The notes beneath the pieces are model-generated. The model saw only the letters and a list, made by a program, of their open reading frames with translations. It was not told where the DNA came from and did not search any database. Both the position numbers and the translations under genes were made by a program. From Methanobacteriota archaeon (GTDB lineage Archaea > Halobacteriota > Methanocellia > Methanocellales > Methanocellaceae), in NCBI GenBank assembly GCA_023436075.1, contig JAEZKS010000016.1, positions 1-8,770 of the forward strand: DNA of 8,770 nucleotides, in the 5' to 3' direction. This document shows, piece by piece, positions 1 to 6,350 of this stretch (the stretch's first letter is position 1; each line of letters opens with the position of its first letter).

Positions 1-2
1 AG

Positions 3-457
3 AACTACAATACCCGGCTGACCTGTCCCCCTTACAGCCCCACGCCCGAAGAGACGCGGAAGGTGCTGGACGAGTACAAGATCGCCTACTTGATCAGGTA
101 CGACGGCTTCGTCGGCTTCGACACGTATCCCCCGAAAGACTTACCGGTCGCCATGGATAAGTTGAGCCTGCACGTCTGTGACGAGATCATCAAGATGGAG
201 CGTCACGCGTTCTGTTCGGCTACTACGAAGCGTTCGCCTACGGCGCACACCGATGCCGACGGTGCGAAGCATGCGTGATAGTCGAGGGCAAGAACAAGTG
301 CAAGTATCCAGTGGAAGCCCGGCCTTCAATGGAATCATCCGGCATCGACGTATTCGCCACAGCACACGCAGCCGGCATCGATACATACGTCATCAAAGAC
401 CAGAACCTTCTGGAACCAGACACGCTACCTATATTCACGCTACTGCTGCTCGAATAA
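3..457 (+). pseudogene. DUF2284 metal-binding protein, partial at left edge and frameshifted
   Basis: The gene enters from the left edge in the frame beginning at base 3 and shows a TCPPYSPTPEET stretch, typical of DUF2284, a cysteine-rich putative metal-binding family common in methanogens. That frame is family-like to about base 212 (IIKMERHAF), then turns into nonsense ending at 278. The family pattern resumes one frame over from about 212: FGYYEAFAYGAH, then CRRCEAC, CKYP, and ARPSMESSGIDV, ending FTLLLLE at the TAA of 455-457. Adding one base after 212 would restore HAFLFGYYEAF, so a single base appears to be missing. The cysteines of the C-terminal half would be the metal ligands. The function of the family is not established. 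This could be a true pseudogene or a sequencing error. The start and N-terminal cysteines lie outside the window. Confidence 0.75.
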
Positions 458-554
458 TCCCAAATTGGGCGGTTACAATGGAGCTCTGCAGCTCCAACAA
501 GATTGCTCAGTAGCCCGGTTATGCGCACGTTCGTCTCATGACATTCAATGCCGA
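458..554. other. Convergent spacer with small inverted repeats
   Basis: This short spacer lies between the 3' end of the DUF2284 gene (+) and the 3' end of the DNA ligase gene (-). It holds a perfect 7-bp hairpin, TGGAGCT (479-485) and AGCTCCA (490-496) with a 4-base loop, 21 bases past the DUF2284 stop. Just before it is the 11-base palindrome CCCAAATTGGG at 459-469. No T-run follows the hairpin, so a terminator role is only possible. No gene is seen here. Confidence 0.4.
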
Positions 555-1550
555 CTATCCTTCTCTCACGACGTCCTTCGGGTTTTTATCATATCGCAGT
601 CCCATATATCTGGGTTGACGTAGCCGCCCCTCGCCGGTCCAGTTCTCAAAGCCGATCTGTGCCACCAGCTTCGGCTCGACCCAGCGGGCATCTCTCTCCG
701 GGACACCCTCGTCGAAGGGAGAAGTCGTCCTTGCCAGCGGATTGAGTTTTTTCTTCAGCTCGACCAGCGTCCGGTCGCTGAAGCCCGTGCCCACCTTGCC
801 AGCATACTTCAACTGGCCGTGATCGTAGTAGCCCAGCAACAGCGCGCCGAACTCGATGCGCTTCCCGTGAGGCTCCGTCCAGCCGCAGATCACGAACTCC
901 TGCTCTTCGACGCACTTGAACTTCAGCCAGTCCTCCGAGCGGCGGTGCTGGTACGGGCTGTCCGCCCGCTTAGCGATCAGCCCTTCCCAGCCTTTCTCAC
1001 AGGCTTCACGGAAGTATGCGAGCCCGTCGCCACTGCGATCTTCAAGGAACCGGATCGGGTCTTTATAGGGCAGAGCATGGTATAGGACGTACTTCCGGGC
1101 GGTCAGTGAGAGCTGCGTCACGTCGAAGCCGTCGAAATACAGGATATCGAACAGGTAATAGAAGACAGGAACTCCCGTTTTCCGGGCGTCGTCCGGATTG
1201 ATCAGCCCCATCCGGGGCTGCAGCATCTGGAAGTCGGTCGCGCCGTCACGGAAGGCGACGACTTCACCGTCGAGGACGTAGTCGCCGGGCGGCATCGCCT
1301 CGAAGGCGTCGTTGATCTCTGGAAACGAAGCGCTCATCTCATTATGGGTCCGGGATATCAGGCGGACGTGATCGCCACTCCGATAGGTGATACAGCGCAC
1401 CCCGTCCAGCTTGCGACCATAGACCCAGCCGGGGTCAGAGAAGCGGCGATGAGTCAGTGTGGCCAGCATAGGGTCTTCCCATTCCGGCTCAGCCGCCGCA
1501 ACGAGCTTTTTCTTCTCGTCAGGGGACAGGCTTTCCAGCAGCTCGTGCAT
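555..1550 (-). CDS. ligD: ATP-dependent DNA ligase, stand-alone LigD-type ligase (NHEJ)
   Basis: It seals DNA nicks and ends through a covalent lysyl-AMP intermediate. All nucleotidyltransferase motifs are present (331-residue numbering): motif I KLDG at 47-50 with K47 as the AMP-accepting lysine, SRTHNE at 66-71, motif III LDGEVV at 93-98, IIIa YYLFDILYFDG near 131, IV WEGLIAKR near 188, V DWLKFK with K210 and K212, and a C-terminal OB domain ending in a motif VI-like RQPRYMGLRYDK. It has the length of the ligase domain of bacterial LigD and lacks the large N-terminal DNA-binding domain of replicative archaeal ligases, so a repair ligase is likely. The ATG at 1550 is chosen because GGAGG lies about 8 bases upstream; a TTG at 1586 would add 12 residues. 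The start overlaps the 3' end of the phosphoesterase gene by 32 bases, suggesting translational coupling. Methanocella paludicola is known to encode NHEJ Pol, PE, Lig and Ku as separate proteins. Confidence 0.92.
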   Translation of the reverse strand: MHELLESLSPDEKKKLVAAAEPEWEDPMLATLTHRRFSDPGWVYGRKLDGVRCITYRSGDHVRLISRTHNEMSASFPEINDAFEAMPPGDYVLDGEVVAFRDGATDFQMLQPRMGLINPDDARKTGVPVFYYLFDILYFDGFDVTQLSLTARKYVLYHALPYKDPIRFLEDRSGDGLAYFREACEKGWEGLIAKRADSPYQHRRSEDWLKFKCVEEQEFVICGWTEPHGKRIEFGALLLGYYDHGQLKYAGKVGTGFSDRTLVELKKKLNPLARTTSPFDEGVPERDARWVEPKLVAQIGFENWTGEGRLRQPRYMGLRYDKNPKDVVREG

Positions 1551-2148
1551 GCGCAGCCTCCTCCGACTCGCGTTTGATCTCTTCAAAGCTACGGCCGGTC
1601 AAAGCGGAATCAGGCTCAGTCTTTTCCGGGTCGGGAGGCTGTCCAGCATGCTCGTCCTTCATCTTTACCAGCAGCCACTTCTTTCCATCTTCTCCGCCCA
1701 TGCCCTGGGTACGGATGAGCGCGTAGCCGCCCTTGAGTTTCTTCCCATCAAGCCACACCTCGATCTTGCCATTATGGAACGACTGCTCCATATCCAGGTC
1801 CTGCCGCTGGTTGCGGTACGTGCCGATATCCCAGACCATGACCGTGCCGGCGCCGTAATTTCCCTTCGGGATGACGCCCTCGAAGTTCGCGTAATCAAGC
1901 GGATGATCCTCGGTGAGCATCGCCAGCCGCATGGTGCGCGGAACAGTGGAAGGCCCTTTAGGTACCGCCCATGACTTCAGGACGCCGCCCCATTCCAGGC
2001 GAAAATCGTAGTGCAGATGACTGGCGTCGTGCTTCTGGATCACGTAGATCGGTCGCCCTGACGACTTTTCTTTTTCGCCGTGGGGCTCTGGCGTGCGCTC
2101 GAAATGACGTTTTTCATGATAGGTTTCAAGGGGCTTATCGGGCAGCAT
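1519..2148 (-). CDS. LigD-type 3'-phosphoesterase (NHEJ end-processing)
   Basis: The 209-residue protein matches the phosphoesterase domain of LigD, a metal-dependent enzyme that removes 3' phosphates and 3' ribonucleotides from primer-template ends before ligation. Visible marks are YHEKRHFERTPEP near the N-terminus, QKHDASHLHYDFRLE at 38-52, SWAVPKGPS near 60, EDHP at 80-83, FEGVIPKGNYGAGTV near 89, and a closing KKWLLVKMKDEHA block. By comparison with Pseudomonas LigD, H40, H46 and D48 are the metal ligands and R50 and H82 belong to the active site; all are present. The charged C-terminal tail (170-209) looks disordered. The ATG at 2148 has GGGAG 10 bases upstream; a GTG at 2157 sits too close to that site. 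It is first in a two-gene unit with the ligase. In many bacteria this domain is fused to the ligase; here it is separate. Confidence 0.92.
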   Translation of the reverse strand: MLPDKPLETYHEKRHFERTPEPHGEKEKSSGRPIYVIQKHDASHLHYDFRLEWGGVLKSWAVPKGPSTVPRTMRLAMLTEDHPLDYANFEGVIPKGNYGAGTVMVWDIGTYRNQRQDLDMEQSFHNGKIEVWLDGKKLKGGYALIRTQGMGGEDGKKWLLVKMKDEHAGQPPDPEKTEPDSALTGRSFEEIKRESEEAAHARAAGKPVP

Positions 2149-2158
2149 CGACGTCACA

Positions 2159-2197
2159 CTCCCGGATCATTATAGGACGCCTGCAATTAAAAATCAT
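2159..2197 (-). promoter_or_regulatory. Possible promoter and ribosome binding site for the PE-ligase unit
   Basis: Read on the minus strand, an AT-rich TTTTTAATT (about 2185-2193) could be an archaeal TATA box; transcription would then start near 2165. GGGAG (minus strand, 2159-2163) follows and ends 10 bases before the ATG at 2148. A second AT-rich word, CCTATAATG, lies between them. The assignment is by eye; from here up to about 2326 nothing else is recognised. Confidence 0.3.
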
Positions 2198-2326
2198 TCC
2201 ATCCGATAGAAAAACAGAACGGGCGTTCGTCGCAAGCTCTGCTCTGGAGATCGTGCGCGCGACCGTGCAAGGGGCACTCACTTCGGGAGTTGTTGGTTTG
2301 CCAATTCGTCGTGGTACCGGAGCGAA

Positions 2327-2714
2327 GTTTTAGGCCGCAGCGAGCGCAGGCTTCGCTACGCAGCGAACGCGGCAACTTTCAGGTTTTACCCTTACTTTAA
2401 TCACAATCGCATGATAACATGTTCGTCCTCCTTGGCTCCCCTGCTCCTGAACTCCTTCCTAAAAAATCGTACTCCTCGACTCCTTTTCCTCCTGATCTCT
2501 ACCTAAACTCCGTCAGTCTCCTCTTCTCCCGTCGTTGAGCTAAGGAGTTACACGGAGCTCAGGTAGAGCACAGGAGAAAACGGAGCAGAGGAGTACTGTT
2601 TTAATAAAAGAGCTAAAGAGCTCCGGAGCCAAGGAGACGTTTCAAACGCTTTTCACTACGTTTAATAGAAGCTGCGTTCGCTGCGCATCCGCCGTGCTCG
2701 CTGTGGCCTGAAAC
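2327..2714. repeat. Nested imperfect palindrome, about 390 bp, non-coding
   Basis: Outer arms 2327-2373 and 2671-2714 are near reverse complements; their core CGCAGCGAACGC (2359-2370) pairs perfectly with 2674-2685. The left outer arm also repeats that word directly with one change (2336-2347). Inner arms run about 2424-2513 and 2552-2639. Examples: 2424-2439 pairs with 2625-2639 with one bulged base; 2469-2483 pairs with 2582-2596 at 13 of 15; 2484-2513 pairs with 2552-2580 with four mismatches and one bulge. The left inner arm is rich in CTCC and the right in GGAG, with GGAG starts at 2544, 2554, 2573, 2582 and 2590, so spacing is mostly 8-10 or a multiple of it. No open reading frame of interest lies inside. 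Transcribed, it could fold into a very long hairpin. It may be a decayed repeat element; the class is not recognised. Confidence 0.8.
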
Positions 2715-2761
2715 GGTTCCAGACGTTCGAAGTCGAAAGCTCTCGGCAGAATAGCGCGATA

Positions 2762-2803
2762 CCGGGCCGTCGGGCTCTCTGTCAGACCACCCGAAGCTCC
2801 CGG
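2762..2803 (-). terminator. Interrupted hairpin just downstream of alaX
   Basis: On the minus strand, five bases after the alaX stop, CCGGG (2799-2803) and CGGG (2790-2793) pair with CCCG (2771-2774) and CCCGG (2762-2766), giving a two-step stem with internal loops. No U-run follows, so it is not a typical intrinsic terminator. It may only stabilise the transcript end or lie at the edge of the neighbouring palindromic region. Confidence 0.3.
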
Positions 2804-2808
2804 AACGA

Positions 2809-3990
2809 CTATAATTTTCTGCCGTATTCCGCCAGATACGCCTCGAACTTTTTCATCTCTTCGACGCTGCCGAAACCCGCGTTAGCCCAGGCCGGGCTGC
2901 CGCCGCCTTTGCCGCCGAAAGCCGGAAGTTGTTCCTTGAAGATTTTTCCGCAATTGATGTCCGCGAACCGGTCGCTGCGGGCGAAGACAAGCCGCTTGTC
3001 GGGAACGGAAGAGATGACCATGACGAAATCGCCATGCTTGAGTAACGCCTTGCCGAGCAGGCTTAGCTCATCGAATCGCCGATCGTCAAAAGCCCGGACG
3101 ATCAGCGGCGAAGCAGCCGCCTTTGTCATCTCCGCGGCCTCGATGTCGATCAGCCGGCCTTTCAGTGTCTCGATATCTTTCATCGCCGACTTTAGTTGCG
3201 TGGCCTGTAAATCGACCCTCTGGAGCAGCTCGTTCTCTGTCACCTTGAACTGTCGGCCGAGCACAGCCACGATATCGTGCTTGATCTGGTAGTCCTTCAA
3301 CGCACGCCGGCCACACCTAAAGTAGACGCGCGTCTGCCCTGCGCCCGTTTTCTCGATCCGGACGATCTTGATCAGGCCGATCTCGCCCAGCTGAGAGACG
3401 TGCGTGCCGCAGCAGGCGTTATACTCGATCGTATCGATCTTGACGACTCGAACGACGCTTGCACCTTCCGGCGGCTTCACGCCCGGGAACCGGGCGGCCT
3501 GGACAGGCGAAACCACATGCGTCCTCACCTTCAGGTCGAGGTTCAGCAGTGCGTTGACCTTATCCTCGACCGCTTTCAGCGTCGACTCCGGGATGTCCGG
3601 CATTGACAGCTCGATGGAGGCATCCTCCTCACCCATGTGGAAGCTGGAAGTGTCGGCGTGGCACAGCATCTCGAAGGCCGCGGAAAGGATGTGCTGGCCG
3701 GTGTGCTGCTGCATGTGATCGAAGCGCCGGGTGAAATCGAGCTTGCATTTGACGGTCCCGCTTTGCGGCGCCGCGGGTAGGATGTGGTACACAGACCCAT
3801 CTATCTCGTAGATGCCCTCGACAGGCATGCCGTCGATCTTGCCGTGGTCCGCAAGCTGCCCGCCCTGCTCCGGATAGAAGGCCGTCTCGGCCAGCGTGAC
3901 GTGGCATTTGCCATCTTTCTCGGCGATCGATCGCACTTCAGTCTGCCATTCGTTGATGTACGGTGAATCGTTGTACAGCCTGTGATCCAT
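2809..3990 (-). CDS. alaX: Alanyl-tRNA editing protein AlaX, long form with DHHA1 domain
   Basis: It hydrolyses tRNA(Ala) mischarged with serine or glycine, acting in trans as a free-standing copy of the AlaRS editing region. In the 393-residue numbering it shows an AlaRS-like fold with FYPEQGGQLAD (38-48), the zinc-binding HTGQH at 96-100, and CCGTH with C193 and H197, together the HxxxH...CxxxH zinc site. A likely coiled coil spans about 251-290, and a DHHA1 domain ends with FGGKGGGSPAWANAGF near 358, as in AlaRS and long AlaX. The ATG at 3990 is preferred because homologs start close to LY..D.Y and a GGTGG lies a few bases upstream; an ATG at 4020 would add ten unlike residues. It is divergent from pfkA, with about 176 bases between. 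AlaRS itself is ruled out by the missing aminoacylation domain. Confidence 0.93.
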   Translation of the reverse strand: MDHRLYNDSPYINEWQTEVRSIAEKDGKCHVTLAETAFYPEQGGQLADHGKIDGMPVEGIYEIDGSVYHILPAAPQSGTVKCKLDFTRRFDHMQQHTGQHILSAAFEMLCHADTSSFHMGEEDASIELSMPDIPESTLKAVEDKVNALLNLDLKVRTHVVSPVQAARFPGVKPPEGASVVRVVKIDTIEYNACCGTHVSQLGEIGLIKIVRIEKTGAGQTRVYFRCGRRALKDYQIKHDIVAVLGRQFKVTENELLQRVDLQATQLKSAMKDIETLKGRLIDIEAAEMTKAAASPLIVRAFDDRRFDELSLLGKALLKHGDFVMVISSVPDKRLVFARSDRFADINCGKIFKEQLPAFGGKGGGSPAWANAGFGSVEEMKKFEAYLAEYGRKL

Positions 3991-4166
3991 ATACCCACCC
4001 GCAGAGAGTATTGCGCGCATCCTTTATGGTTTTTGTTATAGCGAAAATGAAACCGGGAGCCAGGAGAGGGCAAGAATATGCACCATAGGTACCCGGCGGC
4101 AGATCGTCCCATTTTAATCAATGAGCAAGCCTAACCTTTATTTCCGGACAGGCTAATTAGAGTACG
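3991..4166. promoter_or_regulatory. Divergent promoter region between alaX and pfkA
   Basis: The spacer must hold promoters for both genes. For alaX (minus), the word CTATAAC at about 4034-4041 is a TATA-box candidate; it would place the transcript start near 4012, which supports the ATG at 3990 rather than 4020. For pfkA (plus), ATTTTAATCA near 4112 and CTTTATTT near 4136 are candidates, and the pfkA ribosome site is weak (TTAGAG just before the ATG). No clear operator repeat was seen. Positions are by eye only. Confidence 0.35.
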
Positions 4167-5129
4167 ATGAAGAAGATCGGCGTTGTGACGAGCGGCGGCG
4201 ATGCGCCAGGCATGAACGCAGCCATCCGATCGGTAGTCAGACTGGCGCACGCGTCGAAAATGGAAGTCATCGGCTACCGTCGAGGATGGGACGGCGTCAT
4301 CAACAATCGATTTATCCACCTGACCGACAGGTCGGTCAGCAACATCGTCCAGACAGGAGGGACCATGCTCCACACCTGCCGCTGTCCGGAGATCAAGACG
4401 AAGGAATCCATCGCCGCGGCAGTCAGGAACATGGAAGCCGAAGACATCGAAGGCCTGGTAGTCATCGGCGGGGACGGATCGTTCCGCGCCGCTCTGGCCA
4501 TGAGCGAGATGACCGACGTGGCCATGGCTGGCATACCGGCGACAATCGACAACGATGTGTATGGCACCGACGAAACCATCGGCTTCGACACGGCGATCGA
4601 TACCAACGTGGAGACCATCGATAAGATCAGGGATACCGCCACGGCGCTGGACCGCATTTTCATCGTGGAGGTCATGGGACGGACGCGAGGCTTCATCGCC
4701 GCCATGGTCGGCCTGACCTCTGGCGCCGAGATCGTCCTGGTCCCTGAGGTGCCTGTCGACCGGGAAGCTATCTATCGTTCCGTGAAAGCGCACGCAGGGG
4801 GCGGTAAGAGATCAGGCATCATAGTGGCGGCTGAAGGAGTGGGAGATACAGGACAACTGGCCCGCGACATCGAGGCAAACACCGGGCTGGAGACACGACT
4901 GAGCATCGTCGGCTATGCCCAGCGCGGCGGCAACCCGTCGGCGCGAAGCAGGTACCTGGCCGGAGTATTCGGCGAAAAGGCCGTGCAGTTGCTGACAGAG
5001 GGACAGAAGAACTACGTGGTCTGCATCAGGGACGGCCGGATCACGACCATCAGCCTCGAAGAGACCTGCAGCACGGTCAAGCCGCTGGACATGAGCATCC
5101 TGCGACTGGCCGACGCGCTGGCGAGATGA
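4167..5129 (+). CDS. pfkA: 6-phosphofructokinase, PfkA family
   Basis: It phosphorylates fructose 6-phosphate to fructose 1,6-bisphosphate in glycolysis. The 320 residues match the length of bacterial PfkA. Seen: TSGGDAPGMN (8-17), GGDGS (101-105), PATIDND (124-130) with catalytic D128, R163, MGRTRG (170-175), AEG with E223, R244, and YAQRGGNPSARSR (250-262) with R253. The glycine at 104 is the ATP-type residue (PPi enzymes carry Asp). The residue before TIDND, normally Gly in ATP enzymes and Lys in PPi enzymes, is Ala125. The usual sugar-phosphate-binding His (E. coli H249) is Tyr250. The phosphoryl donor is thus probably ATP but not certain. Methanogens are better known for ADP-dependent phosphofructokinase of another fold, so gene transfer from bacteria is plausible. 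The start ATG has only a weak ribosome site. A large palindrome begins 13 bases past the stop. Confidence 0.92.
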   Translation: MKKIGVVTSGGDAPGMNAAIRSVVRLAHASKMEVIGYRRGWDGVINNRFIHLTDRSVSNIVQTGGTMLHTCRCPEIKTKESIAAAVRNMEAEDIEGLVVIGGDGSFRAALAMSEMTDVAMAGIPATIDNDVYGTDETIGFDTAIDTNVETIDKIRDTATALDRIFIVEVMGRTRGFIAAMVGLTSGAEIVLVPEVPVDREAIYRSVKAHAGGGKRSGIIVAAEGVGDTGQLARDIEANTGLETRLSIVGYAQRGGNPSARSRYLAGVFGEKAVQLLTEGQKNYVVCIRDGRITTISLEETCSTVKPLDMSILRLADALAR

Positions 5130-5141
5130 GATTTTGTCAGC

Positions 5142-5554
5142 GCTTTTCGTCGTGGGACACGAAATCACTAAACGTTTTTTATATTTCCACTAAGGTCGCG
5201 AAGGGCACGAAACCCACGAATTCAAGGTCACTAAATCCACTAAGGTCACCAAGTTTAAAACACTAATAAAGTCACTAATGGCACGAAGGCACCAAACGAA
5301 AACCTGGTGCGATGCGCTTGCTGCTAACATAGTTATGGCTTTCTATAACTGCCTTATAACCAGCCAATAGCATTGTCAACTATGTGTATGATATGTGAAT
5401 TAGTTGGTGTCTTCGTGACTTTAGTGATTTTATTAGTGTTTTAAGCTTAGAGGCCTTAGTGATTTCGTGACCTTAAATTAGTGCCGCTCGTGCCCTTCGT
5501 GACCTTAGTGGAAATAAAAAAGAGTTTTGTGTTTTCGTGTCCAACAACAAAAGC
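5142..5554. repeat. Giant imperfect inverted repeat built of a degenerate 9-base unit
   Basis: Left arm about 5142-5296 and right arm about 5403-5554 are reverse complements over nearly their full length, with scattered mismatches and small gaps. Best blocks: 5184-5210 with 5488-5514 (26 of 27) and 5255-5278 with 5421-5444 (23 of 24). The left arm repeats CAC(T/G/C)AA, starting at 5158, 5166, 5188, 5206, 5215, 5229, 5238, 5247, 5261, 5273, 5282 and 5290, plus a CGCGAA variant at 5197; spacing is mostly 9 (unit about CACTAAGGT). The loop (5297-5402) has its own pairing, ACATAGTT at 5328-5335 with AACTATGT at 5378-5385. Nothing in 5130-5583 looks coding. It lies between the convergent 3' ends of pfkA and the Rieske operon, so it might act in transcript ending. 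Comparable CACTAAG/CACGAAG spacer repeats occur in other prokaryotes, to my knowledge. Confidence 0.88.
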
Positions 5555-5583
5555 CCAAGAAACAAACTCACAATACAAGCCTC

Positions 5584-5970
5584 TCAAATGTCGACGCTGA
5601 CCTTGCCGCCTTCCACCTTGACCGGGTACGTCCGGACGTTGCAGACTTTGACGTTTTCCATGAGGCTGCCGAGCCATCTGGAATAGTTGTCGCTGGTCGG
5701 CGGCGTGATGTCGCTGGAAGAGTAGGCGGGGACCGGCGAGCATAGCGCCTCCCCCGTGGCCGCATCGAACTGTACGCTGTGCAGCGGGCAGGTGATGATA
5801 TAGCCATTGACCGTGCCCTTGTCCAGCGGGGCGCTCATGTGGCCGCAGCGCCGGTCGAAAGCATAGAACCTGTCGCCGCCGTTGCAGAGGACGAACTCGC
5901 ACCCGTCTATCTCGTAAGCTTTCATGCCGCCGGGCAAGATCTCATCGACGCTCGCGATCTCTCTGAACAT
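5584..5970 (-). CDS. Rieske [2Fe-2S] ferredoxin-like protein
   Basis: A 128-residue soluble protein with a Rieske cluster site: CGH (C42, H44) and CPLH (C61, H64), two Cys and two His binding a [2Fe-2S] cluster. Following VQFDAATGEAL is the usual strand after the second ligand box. It lacks the extra cysteine in each box found in bc1-type proteins, so it is of the ferredoxin type. A stretch at about 83-115 (serine- and tryptophan-containing, before the final strand VEGGKVSVDI) is longer than in minimal Rieske ferredoxins. There is no signal peptide or membrane segment, so it is cytoplasmic. GGGAGG about 10 bases before the ATG is a strong ribosome site. The start lies one base past the stop of the FTR-like gene, so the two are co-transcribed and probably coupled. 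Its electron partner is unknown. Confidence 0.88.
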   Translation of the reverse strand: MFREIASVDEILPGGMKAYEIDGCEFVLCNGGDRFYAFDRRCGHMSAPLDKGTVNGYIITCPLHSVQFDAATGEALCSPVPAYSSSDITPPTSDNYSRWLGSLMENVKVCNVRTYPVKVEGGKVSVDI

Positions 5971-5971
5971 G

Positions 5972-6328
5972 CTATTCTTTCCTCCCGGTCAGCTTCAGGA
6001 ACTCGTCATACGGTATCTGCTTGAGCTTATCAGGGTCAGTCACGTCCTTGTGAACGTACAGCCCGCACCAGCACATTTTCATGAAATCGAAATGAGCTTT
6101 ATGATATGGAATACACGGGCAAATGATCTGAATGTTGTGCTTGTGATCCTTCGTCAGTCCATGGCAGGGGCAATAGGGCACACCGTGCTTCTCCTCGAGC
6201 TTTACTTCCTGTTCCAGACAGAAATCGACCATGTCCTCGTCGGGTGTGAACTTGTAGCCGAGAGGATCGATGACCTGCTCAAACATGAAGCGTAGCGCCT
6301 TCTTCCTCGCCTCGACATTGACCATCAT
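5972..6328 (-). CDS. ftrB: Ferredoxin:thioredoxin reductase catalytic (beta) chain-like protein
   Basis: FTR passes electrons from ferredoxin through a [4Fe-4S] cluster to a protein disulfide such as thioredoxin. The 118-residue protein has the six signature cysteines as CPC (53-55), CPC (70-72) and CWC (86-88). By analogy with Synechocystis FTR, C53, C70, C72 and C86 bind the cluster, and C55 with C88 form the active disulfide. The plant-type enzyme has CHC in the last motif and a shorter gap before it; here His is replaced by Trp and the gap is 13 residues. No rubredoxin domain is fused. It is the middle gene of a three-gene minus-strand operon between two Rieske genes. Two ATGs lie in tandem (6328 and 6325); GGTGA is one base from the first and four from the second, so the second may be used. 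Confidence 0.9.
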   Translation of the reverse strand: MMVNVEARKKALRFMFEQVIDPLGYKFTPDEDMVDFCLEQEVKLEEKHGVPYCPCHGLTKDHKHNIQIICPCIPYHKAHFDFMKMCWCGLYVHKDVTDPDKLKQIPYDEFLKLTGRKE

Positions 6329-6350
6329 TTCACCTGCTTCTGGTTGAGAA

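Noticed and set aside
2327..2714. Insertion sequence
   Set aside because: There are inverted arms but no transposase frame inside and no clear target duplication; at most a remnant or non-autonomous element.
4131..4793. A 220-codon minus-strand open frame opposite pfkA
   Set aside because: pfkA has every family motif on the plus strand; the opposite frame is rich in His, Asp and Arg with no recognisable domain.
5142..5554. CRISPR array
   Set aside because: Repeated words are 6-9 bases with no spacer of regular 25-40 bases, and the two halves are inverted rather than direct.
5456..5902. A minus-strand open frame running from the first Rieske gene into the palindrome
   Set aside because: It is in another frame from the conserved Rieske boxes, and its tail only translates the repeat units.
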